Assembly (NCBI GenBank): GCA_964415085.1
Contig: CAYPYI010000012.1
Location: 1-31,482 of the forward strand
Length of the DNA stretch: 31,482 nucleotides
Direction of reading: 5' to 3'
DNA from: CAYPYI01 sp964415085
GTDB taxonomy: Bacteria; Bacillota; Clostridia; Tissierellales; Tissierellaceae
In this document: positions 24,383 through 31,482 of the stretch, piece after piece
How the letters are laid out: the number at the start of each line of letters is the position of its first letter
Position numbering within the stretch: position 1 is the first letter of the stretch
Position numbers and translations under genes: made by a program
The notes under the pieces: generated by a model
The model's database searches: none
Seen by the model: the letters and a program-made list of their open reading frames with translations, nothing else
Told to the model about the DNA's origin: nothing

Positions 24383-25384
24383 CTACATATTTATTATTTG
24401 ACCTACATTTCTTTTTATTGCATTTTGATATATCTTTTCAGCTGTAACTATATCAAGTACTGCCGTTCCTGTTGTTTTGAAAACAGTTATTTCCTCATCT
24501 GTTTCCCTACCTGGTATTTCGTTAATTATTACTTGTCCCAATTCTCCAGTAATATCAGTTTTTTTCAAGTTTCCATCTTCCAGTGGTTTTATGAAATCAC
24601 CAGACTCATTTATAACTCCCTCTAAAGTATCTGTATATAGCTTGTCTGCATCAGAAACTGTATACTCATCCATTTCCACCATATCTTCTCTATACGATCC
24701 TACGCCATTTACATGGGTTCCAGCTTTTAATAGTTTGCCATTGAAGGTAGGAGTTTTTGATGGTGTAACTGTAGTAATTATATCTGCATTAGAAACAGCT
24801 TCATCCTTATCTATTCCTACTACAATATCTACGCTATATAAGTCTTTAAAGTCATTATTCATTTGTTTAACAAAATCTTTTGTTTTTTCTTGATCATTTC
24901 CACCAAATATAATTACTTTTTCTATAGGCCTAACCGATAAAACAGCTTCTAACTGTTCTCTTGCTTGTCCTCCGGTTCCGAACATTACAAATACTTTACT
25001 ATTTTTTCTTGCAAGAATATCTGTAGCAGCACCTGATACAGCACCTGTTCTAAGTCTCGTTAAATATGTTCCATCTATTATTGATTTTACTATTCCATCT
25101 TCTGCATTTAATAAAACCATAGTTGATGGAACTGTATTTTTACCTTTTTTAGAATTATCAGGATAGGTAGAAACTATCTTAACACCTAGTGCTTCACTAT
25201 CTTCAACTAATCCTGGCATATATAAACTATCTCCATTATATTTATCTACATTTATATTTACTCTTAAAGGAGTTTTACTTTTACCTTCAGAATAATAGGA
25301 TAAAGCTTCTTTTGAAGCATCAATCGCATCTTTCATAGTAAAAACATCTCTTATATCTTTCTCATTCAACATTAATATTTCCAT
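24383..25384 (-). CDS. Ornithine cyclodeaminase / mu-crystallin family protein
   Basis: A 333-residue NAD(P)-binding protein of the ornithine cyclodeaminase/alanine dehydrogenase (archaeal type)/mu-crystallin family. The N-terminal substrate domain (DVFTMKDAIDASKEAL, SLYMPG, the basic TYLTRLRTGAVSGAATDIL) leads into a Rossmann fold with VMFGTGGQAREQLEAVL at about 132-148, followed by ITTVTPSKTPTF and HVNGVGSYREDMVEMDE. Members reduce or deaminate amino acids such as ornithine, alanine or cyclic imines. The exact substrate cannot be assigned. It stands alone between terminator-like sites. Confidence 0.85.
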   Translation of the reverse strand: MEILMLNEKDIRDVFTMKDAIDASKEALSYYSEGKSKTPLRVNINVDKYNGDSLYMPGLVEDSEALGVKIVSTYPDNSKKGKNTVPSTMVLLNAEDGIVKSIIDGTYLTRLRTGAVSGAATDILARKNSKVFVMFGTGGQAREQLEAVLSVRPIEKVIIFGGNDQEKTKDFVKQMNNDFKDLYSVDIVVGIDKDEAVSNADIITTVTPSKTPTFNGKLLKAGTHVNGVGSYREDMVEMDEYTVSDADKLYTDTLEGVINESGDFIKPLEDGNLKKTDITGELGQVIINEIPGRETDEEITVFKTTGTAVLDIVTAEKIYQNAIKRNVGQIINM

Positions 25385-25503
25385 ATAAACACCACCTTAA
25401 TTCATTTATACCCAAACAACTTATTTATTATATAAAATTTATTAAACTAAGTATTCTAATATATCAATGTTTATATAAAAAATAACTTTAATGTCATTTC
25501 TTT

Positions 25504-26712
25504 TTATAAAGTGTATGATGAAGTATTTATTATTTTAGTATCTTCCTTGAAAGAACCTAGGTTTTCCAATACATCCTTTATTCCATGAAATTCACCTTCA
25601 AATTCTTTTATTATACCTACATTTTTCGATATCATTTCAACAGCAGACTTCTGTTCCTCACTACAATTAACAATTCCACAGTCAACTAGTTCAAGATCAT
25701 TAATTATTCTTTCTATACTTAAATCTTTAGAAATTTTAACAATCCCTGCATCTTCAACCCTTATACCATCTTTATTTTGATTTAATAAAAGTCTATCAAT
25801 AGTTATAAATGCTCTATCTTCTATTATCTCACCTTTTATAATCTCAAGCTTACTATATTCTAAGTCTTTATTTTCTAGAATCTTCGATGCTTTAACAGTA
25901 ACATATAGTGTTCCTTCAACTATCAAAGATTCTATTTTATCTAATCCATCTAAACAATTATTATCTACTACTAAATCACCATCAGTATAGATTTTATTAC
26001 CATATTTTTTAATAAATTGGCTATCCAGTTTTCTATTCTTATAATAACTATATCCCTTAGGTATTATTTTAATTTTTACACTCTCATCAAATAGATTTAC
26101 TGCCTTTTCTAAAAGTTCTTCTTTTATTACTGCTTTTTTAGTAATAAATACTACGCCTAGTTCATTAAGTTTATCTAAATTCAATGATTCATCACTTATA
26201 ATTACTTTATTTTTAGCATAATACTTATTCTCTTTGGCTCTTAAAATAAATAGATCATCTATAACAACTTTACTTTTTAACTTTATAGCATCAGATGGAT
26301 AGCATTCAATTGATCCATTTACTTTAATAGGTGGTAATTTACCATCTAGACTAGATGGATAGGATAACATACCATTTACATTTATAAATAAAATATTCTC
26401 TAATCTATCTTCTAGTTCATTTGTAATATTTAGGCTACCATTAACTAATAAAACAGTAGGTTTTAAAAAACTCGTACTAGCATTTAATTCATAAGAACCA
26501 TTTTGTACAACCAGATTGGCATCTTCTTCTATCTCAATAACATCTGCAGAATTAATATTTATATTATATTTCGATAATAGTACTTTAGATTTTTCTGAAA
26601 CTAACATAAATGCTGTATTAATATTTATCTCTTCATAAGATTTAAGTGTCTCTTCCATTACATTTCTTGAATCACAAACCGCAGTATTAATTATTAATTT
26701 TTTCTTTTCCAT
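25504..26712 (-). CDS. Unrecognised repetitive beta-rich protein coupled to a sigma factor
   Basis: A 402-residue protein with no signal peptide or membrane helix. It consists of many short beta-strand units of about 20-25 residues in which VNG, VEG or DG turns recur (LLVNGSLNIT, INVNGMLSYP, IKVNGSIECYP, IYTDGDLVVDNN, LIVEGTLYVTV), a spacing that suggests a beta-helix or bactofilin-like solenoid. The start is ATG 26712, 9 bases after AAAGGTGAT; a longer frame would overlap the sigma gene. The sigma stop is one base upstream, so the two are translationally coupled. It could be the sigma factor's regulator or its chief effector. I know no named family for it; this description rests on the pattern only. 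Confidence 0.7.
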   Translation of the reverse strand: MEKKKLIINTAVCDSRNVMEETLKSYEEININTAFMLVSEKSKVLLSKYNININSADVIEIEEDANLVVQNGSYELNASTSFLKPTVLLVNGSLNITNELEDRLENILFINVNGMLSYPSSLDGKLPPIKVNGSIECYPSDAIKLKSKVVIDDLFILRAKENKYYAKNKVIISDESLNLDKLNELGVVFITKKAVIKEELLEKAVNLFDESVKIKIIPKGYSYYKNRKLDSQFIKKYGNKIYTDGDLVVDNNCLDGLDKIESLIVEGTLYVTVKASKILENKDLEYSKLEIIKGEIIEDRAFITIDRLLLNQNKDGIRVEDAGIVKISKDLSIERIINDLELVDCGIVNCSEEQKSAVEMISKNVGIIKEFEGEFHGIKDVLENLGSFKEDTKIINTSSYTL

Positions 26713-26713
26713 A

Positions 26714-27184
26714 TCAATCACCTTTCTTCCCTTCATCATAATAGATATTTGCTATTTTCTTCCTTGCTGAGGATAATCTTGACCTAACTGTTGAAGCTGA
26801 CATATTAAATATTTCACCCAACTCTGTAGAATTATATCCCTCAATATATCTCATATAAAATATATCTTTCTCTTCTGGTGGAAGCTGTTGACATAATTGA
26901 ATAACAACAATTTTACTAAGGTCATCCTCATTGTAAAGTTTTGGGTTTATTTTTGGTTCATTAGATATACGTCTTATTTTATCAATAAAAATATTCCTAC
27001 TGGTTGTATATAGCCAAGATCTACATTTTGATTCACTTAAGTCATTTAATATATGCATATTTTCTAATGCTTTTATGAATGTATCCTGAGTAATATCTTC
27101 AGCTAATTGTATATTATGATTTGTTAAATTCATACAATACCATAATATTTGATTATAATAATCAGTATATAATTTATTTATCAA
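26714..27184 (-). CDS. ECF-type RNA polymerase sigma factor
   Basis: A 156-residue sigma factor with region 2 (YYNQILWYCMN...AEDITQDTFIKALEN, then SWLYTTSRNIFIDKIRR) and region 4 (LPPEEKDIFYMRYIEGYNSTELGEIF, TVRSRLSSARKKI) and no region 1 or 3, as in ECF sigma factors. The start is TTG 27184, 6 bases after AAGGAGGGG. The longer frame back to 27235 covers the promoter and is unlikely. Its partner should be an anti-sigma, but the coupled gene has no membrane helix or zinc motif typical of ECF anti-sigmas. Confidence 0.87.
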   Translation of the reverse strand: MINKLYTDYYNQILWYCMNLTNHNIQLAEDITQDTFIKALENMHILNDLSESKCRSWLYTTSRNIFIDKIRRISNEPKINPKLYNEDDLSKIVVIQLCQQLPPEEKDIFYMRYIEGYNSTELGEIFNMSASTVRSRLSSARKKIANIYYDEGKKGD

Positions 27185-27212
27185 TTCGCCCCTCCTTTTT
27201 AGCCTCTTATCT

Positions 27213-27242
27213 ATTAGACGAATGAGATGTATCAAGTGTTGA
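27213..27242 (-). promoter_or_regulatory. Possible ECF-dependent autoregulatory promoter
   Basis: On the minus strand TCAAC (27242-27238), a 17-base spacer and CGTCTAAT (27220-27213) resemble the AAC...CGTC pattern of Bacillus ECF promoters such as SigM and SigW. A vegetative reading (TTGATA with a poor -10) is also possible. It lies about 30 bases upstream of the sigma start. Confidence 0.5.
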
Positions 27243-27252
27243 TTATTAATTT

Positions 27253-27280
27253 AAAAAAGACCATCATTTTATTGATAGTC
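27253..27280 (-). terminator. Terminator of the three-gene unknown cassette
   Basis: The stem GACTATCA/TGATGGTC with a 6-base loop is followed by TTTTTT on the minus strand, just past the last gene of the cassette. Confidence 0.8.
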
Positions 27281-27287
27281 CTCTGGT

Positions 27288-28262
27288 TTATCTTAAGTTC
27301 TTAAGCATATTATCTATTACTTCCCCACCTTCTAACGTAGTAACAAAATAACTTCTACTATTATATCTATCTACTGGCCATGATAAATTGTTTAATATAA
27401 TATTTTCTAATTTTGGCAATTTATTCTCTAAATAGATATTAAAATTATCTACCGACCTATCAACCTCACCTATATAACTATTGTAAAATTTAGATTTTGA
27501 ATAAATATAATACATTAACCTATATATTTCCTTTTCTAAAACATAATATTCATTTAATTTATAAAACTTCTGTTTATTATCCTGTTTCTCATATATGTAA
27601 TAATTCCCATCACATCCAATTGTTAGGTACCTATTGTTTTTTAAACTATTTGATAAGCTAAATTTATTCCAGGATTTTTCAAATATACCTGTTTTATTTG
27701 GTATGAAAATTTTTTTAATCTCTATAGATGTGTTTACTTTCCATTCCAATGGGAGATCTTTTTTCATAATATTTTCAATTTTTTTGTTCCTCATATATAT
27801 ATCTTTTTCTAAATCGAAACATTCCCTCTTAGTATCCAACTCATTATAATCATATAAATACACCATTCCCGATCTTACACTGGTATTTCCTTTGTTTTCC
27901 TTACAAAACAATTTATTATTATACAATAAATTAATTGGATGAATATCGTAAAAACCTTCTTTGTTAATAGATAAATGTTTAATATGTATTTTTTTATCTA
28001 TAAAAAAATCAATAAATTTATTCAACTCATCTTCTGGTAACCAATTTTTAGGTATATTTAAAATATAATATAAATATCTACACTTCTCATTTATACAATT
28101 TATTATTTTAAATTTATTTAAAGGTTCACTTTTAAAGTATATAACATGATCTATCCAAAATGATACTGCAGAATGAAATAATCTTATATTATATTCATAT
28201 TTAGATTCTTCTTTAAACCTATTAATTTTCATAATATCTTCCATACTTTTTTCTATATTCAT
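27288..28262 (-). CDS. Unknown protein, third gene of the 27288-31482 cassette
   Basis: A 324-residue protein I do not recognise. It has no signal peptide or membrane helix. The N-terminal third appears helical (FKEESKYEYNIRLFHSAVSFWIDHVIYF), the middle is mixed, and the C-terminus ends in a conserved-looking aromatic stretch, LSWPVDRYNSRSYFVTTLEGG. Its ATG directly follows the stop of the 665-residue gene (TAAATG), so the two are translationally coupled and likely made in proportion. No nuclease, helicase or peptidase motif is evident by eye. It is the last gene before a strong terminator. Confidence 0.75.
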   Translation of the reverse strand: MNIEKSMEDIMKINRFKEESKYEYNIRLFHSAVSFWIDHVIYFKSEPLNKFKIINCINEKCRYLYYILNIPKNWLPEDELNKFIDFFIDKKIHIKHLSINKEGFYDIHPINLLYNNKLFCKENKGNTSVRSGMVYLYDYNELDTKRECFDLEKDIYMRNKKIENIMKKDLPLEWKVNTSIEIKKIFIPNKTGIFEKSWNKFSLSNSLKNNRYLTIGCDGNYYIYEKQDNKQKFYKLNEYYVLEKEIYRLMYYIYSKSKFYNSYIGEVDRSVDNFNIYLENKLPKLENIILNNLSWPVDRYNSRSYFVTTLEGGEVIDNMLKNLR

Positions 28263-30260
28263 TTAATCAAACCTAACCTTTAAATTATCCAATATAAAGC
28301 TATACTCTTCATAATTTGAGCTAAGCAAAGATATTTTTTTACTTAGTCTTTCTAATTTTTCTTTATCATTTTCAACTAAGATATATTCTTCTATTAAATA
28401 CCAACAAAGTATTTTATCAAAATATTCTCGATTAAAATCATTTTCTTTATATTTATTGATAAAATTGTTAATTCTAATACAATTAATTAGTATTATTACT
28501 AGCTTATTTTTTGCCAATTCAGATAATCCTAATTCATTTATAAGATCCAAATAGTTACTATTTTCTTCAATAATGTTATTTTCCAATTTAGGAGAGTACG
28601 ATTTGACATATTTTTTTCCATGACCTAAGTTATATTCATATTCAATTGTTACATCTTCTTTGTAGTTAAGGTCAGTATGTATTAGCATAAACCAATTAAA
28701 TATATACTTAGGTATATATTTTACATCTTCCTTATTTTCAAGTGAAAAAAATACAATTTTATCAGATCTAGACTTTAATATACTTAATATTAAATTATCG
28801 TTTATACCAGCTTGATAATTTTCAATTAAAATTACCTGATTGTCTGAGTTTTGAATTATACTAAATATTTCATTTATATTATTAAAGCCACTTGGTAAAG
28901 TAATAATATGTGCTGATTCTGATGAATATGCATATGAATATCCATTTACTAAGTCTCTTGAACCTTCACCACACAGTAATACTCCTGTATCTCTTAAAGA
29001 TAAGGTATTTACCAATACATTTGCCAAATCATACTGACCATAGAGCCCGCTTCTTATCCCACTAACTTCAAAATTATCTGATATATCTGATACAAAATGT
29101 TTGATATGTTTAACTTCATCAGCATTTGGCTCAAACTTTGTTCCTTTGATTTGAAAAACTGAGAATACTTCTGAATCATTAACTATAGGTTCTGACATAC
29201 CCTTTGGTATTATTCTATCTAAAATTGATTCCTGCAAGTATGCATCAAATACTTTACTTTGAATATTTTCAGTAAAGCTATCAAACTGTAAATTCAAGCT
29301 TTGTATTTCTTTATCCAATTTAGTTAGTTCATCTTCTTTCTTAGCTATTTCTATTATCTTTTCTTGGTTATTTCTGATCCATTCAGACTTTACAACTTCA
29401 TACATTTTTTCTTTTTTTCTATTAACTTCATCTTTTAAATATAAATTTTCTTTATTTAATTCTTCTATTTTATCTTTTAAAATATTAATTTCTTTCTCAT
29501 ACCTATTATCCTTCTTTTCTGATTCATTCTTAATATGTTGGTTTTTGTTATCATATTGTCTACTTAATTCTTTAAATCTAGAGCTAAAAAAATTATTATG
29601 TGATTCTAATTGATTTTTTTCAATACTTAAATTATGATTAATTATTTTAAGCTTTTCTATCTCTTTTTCTAAAAACTCAATTCTTATATTATCATTACTT
29701 TGATTGTTTATTACATCTTTATCTATTGTTTTCTTTTTATTACTCACTGATTTTTGGCTAATAATCATATTATAAATACAATCATCTAATTCAGGAGATG
29801 TATGAATTTTAGTTATAATTAGAAAAATCTTTATATAATTATAGTTACATATTGTTCCCATTCTAGCTAATATATTATTATTAAAAATGTCTATTATTTT
29901 TTTAGAATTCTCTTCTACAGCGTTCTTATTAGTAGCTAAAAAGTCTATATCATTTTCCATTATTTCATTTCCAATTTTAAATATTACACTATGTAATTCT
30001 GTCGTTACTACTTTTACTGTATTATTATCTCCTTTTTCAAATTGATTTAAAAAAATCTTAAAGACTTCGTCTTCTCTCAATTTGTTATTTATAATTTTAT
30101 CTTCGCCTATATTCTTCAAATATTTATTTGATGAATTTAATATATTAAAATATGTCTCCAGTGGAACTAATTTAATTATATCTAATTTTAATTCTTCATT
30201 TAACTCTAATAATTCTTCATAAATTATATTAGTATTTATATTCTGCTGAAACGTTCTCAT
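28263..30260 (-). CDS. Unknown coiled-coil protein with degenerate P-loop-like domain
   Basis: A 665-residue cytoplasmic protein. Residues 1-170 form a helical domain. Residues about 190-345 are Lys/Glu/Gln-rich with heptad patterns, a long coiled coil (IEFLEKEIEKLKIINHNL, LKDKIEELNKENLYLKDEV). From about 355 there is a globular domain in which GVLLCGEGSRDLVNGYSYAY (426-445) sits where an ATPase P-loop would, but without the GK[ST] lysine. It is followed by a hydrophobic strand ending in Glu (NQVILIENYQAG, 474-485) like a Walker B, and another strand KIVFFSLENK. A helical region closes the protein. The fold guess (inactive or atypical P-loop/AAA-like) is inference. ATG 30260 has GGAGGGA upstream and overlaps the previous gene by 31 bases. 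Confidence 0.75.
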   Translation of the reverse strand: MRTFQQNINTNIIYEELLELNEELKLDIIKLVPLETYFNILNSSNKYLKNIGEDKIINNKLREDEVFKIFLNQFEKGDNNTVKVVTTELHSVIFKIGNEIMENDIDFLATNKNAVEENSKKIIDIFNNNILARMGTICNYNYIKIFLIITKIHTSPELDDCIYNMIISQKSVSNKKKTIDKDVINNQSNDNIRIEFLEKEIEKLKIINHNLSIEKNQLESHNNFFSSRFKELSRQYDNKNQHIKNESEKKDNRYEKEINILKDKIEELNKENLYLKDEVNRKKEKMYEVVKSEWIRNNQEKIIEIAKKEDELTKLDKEIQSLNLQFDSFTENIQSKVFDAYLQESILDRIIPKGMSEPIVNDSEVFSVFQIKGTKFEPNADEVKHIKHFVSDISDNFEVSGIRSGLYGQYDLANVLVNTLSLRDTGVLLCGEGSRDLVNGYSYAYSSESAHIITLPSGFNNINEIFSIIQNSDNQVILIENYQAGINDNLILSILKSRSDKIVFFSLENKEDVKYIPKYIFNWFMLIHTDLNYKEDVTIEYEYNLGHGKKYVKSYSPKLENNIIEENSNYLDLINELGLSELAKNKLVIILINCIRINNFINKYKENDFNREYFDKILCWYLIEEYILVENDKEKLERLSKKISLLSSNYEEYSFILDNLKVRFD

Positions 30261-31482
30261 TTATCTCCCTCCATAATCTATTCAAGTATCCTATTGATTC
30301 AATAGGTACTCCCTCATACATTATTTTATTCTTTATAAAGGTATAATATAAACTATCAATATTTGACTCTTTTAAATATGACAAGATGGTTATATAATTA
30401 GAATTTAGAATTTTATTATATGAATCTATTGATAATATCCTAATCAAATAATTTATATCAAAACAAGTTTTTATTTCTTCTTTCTCAACATTTATTTTAT
30501 CTATTACCTTCTCCTTATCTACACATTTGAATTTGTAAATTATTATATCATCTACTATTATTTCAACTTTATTTCCGTAATTTAGCTTTTCCAAATATTT
30601 ATCACTTGTATATATAACAAAGTCATCTTTTAAGACATTTACACTTATTTTATACTGACACTTTACCTTCAATTTTTCATTAAAATACTTACTGGAAATT
30701 GTATTATTAAAATATAATTTTTCCCCATTTTCATTTTCTATATCTATATTAAAATAGTTTTCATTTGTGTAGTTGTTTGGTATTTTATTAATATTATATT
30801 TAATTTCCTTACTAATCCTTTTTTTTCTGTGGTAATCAATCAATAAATCTGCGTTATTTGTATATGATAACCCTACAATATCGTTTTGAGATCTCATCTT
30901 TGTCATTACACCATCTCTTATAAATCCAATTGTATCTGTTAGTTCATCATCAAAAATATTTTTTTCTGAATAAAAATAAATTTGATTGTAATATGAGGAT
31001 ATCTGTTTTCTTTCTTCTTTAGCTNNNNNNNNNNCCAGTGGGACTATTTTGAAGTGGCCGTATTGCAAACTGGCCGTAGGCTAAATATGCGCTGTAATTA
31101 CTAAATATTTTGCTGTCACATGTCAAGTCTATAAAGGTAATATTAGATTCTTTTAATCTATAACCTTTCCCATTTATATAATTCTTAGAATCTACATTAT
31201 ATTCTCTAATTTTCATAATAAATATTTTATATTCCACTTTCTTACTCTTAATTTCATTTAATCTATAATTTGATAATTTAAGTCTTCCTATTTCAGTAAA
31301 TTTTATCCCATTTATTTTAGGCTTTTCTTTTGATATAATTTGATACTCTCTTCCAACTATAATGTTAGATTTTAACGCTACTCTATAAGAGTTATTTCTT
31401 TCATAATAATAAATATCCCTATTTAAATCTATTCCTCTTATTCCCCATAACCATTTATTTTTTAAATCACTTTTTTCATAGA
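30229..31482 (-). CDS. Unknown protein, first visible gene of the cassette, interrupted by a gap
   Basis: A protein open at the right window edge; about 400 residues are visible in two pieces joined across the N placeholder. The 5' piece (31482 to about 31090) reads YEKSDLKNKWLWGIRGIDLN... with mixed beta sequence. The 3' piece (31024-30229) starts AKEERKQISSYYNQIYFYSEKN and ends REINENVSAEYKY. No known motif, signal peptide or membrane helix was seen. The two pieces lie in the same frame only if the true gap is a multiple of 3. The 30 or so codons flanking the gap are GC-richer than the rest, consistent with an inserted element rather than gene sequence. The stop overlaps the 665-residue gene, so the cassette is one operon. 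Confidence 0.6.
31025..31034. other. Assembly gap (10 N) in the first cassette gene
   Basis: Ten N act as a placeholder. The right flank resembles an insertion-sequence end, so the gap may hide a multi-copy element that the assembler could not place. Confidence 0.9.
31035..31100. mobile_element. Possible IS21-family element end at a contig junction
   Basis: A patch much richer in G+C than its surroundings contains, on the minus strand, TACGGCCA twice separated by 8 bases, followed by CTTCAAAATAGTCCCACTGG. Repeated GGCCA units followed by a GTCCCA motif are reminiscent of the multiple terminal repeats of IS21-type elements. It abuts an assembly gap inside a gene, the usual place for a collapsed multi-copy IS. 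Only one end can be seen; no transposase or target duplication is visible. Confidence 0.4.

Noticed and set aside
28263..30260. SMC/Lamassu-type or McrB-type ATPase in the cassette.
   Set aside because: The coiled coil is single and followed by a domain without Walker A lysine, SMC signature or McrB GTPase motif, so neither label can be supported from the sequence.
1..31482. Plus-strand frames of 60-157 codons lying opposite known genes, for example within pstA, pstS and the binding proteins.
   Set aside because: They are shadows of minus-strand genes: low-complexity Leu/Ser/Ile-rich translations, no ribosome sites, no family resemblance.
1..31482. CRISPR arrays, tRNA or rRNA genes, replication origins.
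   Set aside because: No regularly spaced repeats, tRNA-like folds, conserved rRNA segments or DnaA-box clusters were noticed on reading both strands.

Overview
This is an AT-rich (Clostridia- or Tissierellia-like) Firmicutes chromosome segment. The evidence is the low GC content, strong AGGAGG ribosome binding sites, frequent TTG and GTG starts, an S-layer homology protein, a VanZ protein and a cobalamin riboswitch. Almost every gene is on the minus strand, so transcription runs from high to low coordinates. The assembly is a draft: two 10-N placeholders (17930-17939 and 31025-31034) interrupt coding sequence. No rRNA, tRNA or CRISPR array was seen.

Region 1 (1-7053) holds the 5' end of an SLC13-type anion permease and a complete phosphate operon, pstS-pstC-pstA-pstB-phoU-phoP-phoR. 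Upstream of pstS lies an 11-bp-periodic TTTACA array that looks like a PhoP box. The PstS protein is unusual: its two halves are in the reverse of the normal order, so it reads as a circular permutation behind an intact lipoprotein signal.

Region 2 (7055-11816) is a five-gene unit ending in a strong terminator: a phosphodiester-glycosidase-like exported protein, an AlkD-like DNA glycosylase, a pyridoxal/pyridoxamine kinase, an SLH surface protein and a metallo-beta-lactamase-fold hydrolase.

Region 3 (11874-17730) is a cobalamin-riboswitch-controlled operon with its own promoter and attenuator. It encodes a TrmO-like protein followed by an Opp/Nik-type ABC importer. The importer has two apparent lesions: a one-base homopolymer deletion in the lipoprotein signal of the binding protein, and an in-frame TAA inside what looks like one fused OppD-OppF ATPase. 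They may be real decay or draft-sequence errors.

Region 4 (17727-22630) has a second small ABC importer (TauABC/NMT1-like) with an extended -10 promoter, then an ArsC/Spx-like protein, a zinc amidase, a hemolysin-III membrane protein and a VanZ protein.

Region 5 (22714-24353) is an accessory patch holding the only plus-strand genes: an ArdC/ImmA-like antirestriction-metallopeptidase fusion, then a 24-bp perfect palindrome between two small divergent reading frames that both have good ribosome binding sites but no ATG, GTG or TTG start.

Region 6 (24383-27242) contains an ornithine cyclodeaminase-family enzyme and an ECF-like sigma factor. The sigma factor is coupled to an unrecognised repetitive beta-rich protein, with a possible autoregulatory ECF promoter upstream.

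Region 7 (27253-31482) is a three-gene, translationally coupled cassette I cannot assign to any family. It comprises a partial beta-rich protein, a 665-residue coiled-coil protein with what looks like a P-loop fold lacking the catalytic lysine, and a 324-residue protein. The first gene is interrupted by an assembly gap whose flank resembles the end of an IS21-type element. This is the best candidate for an undescribed system in the window.
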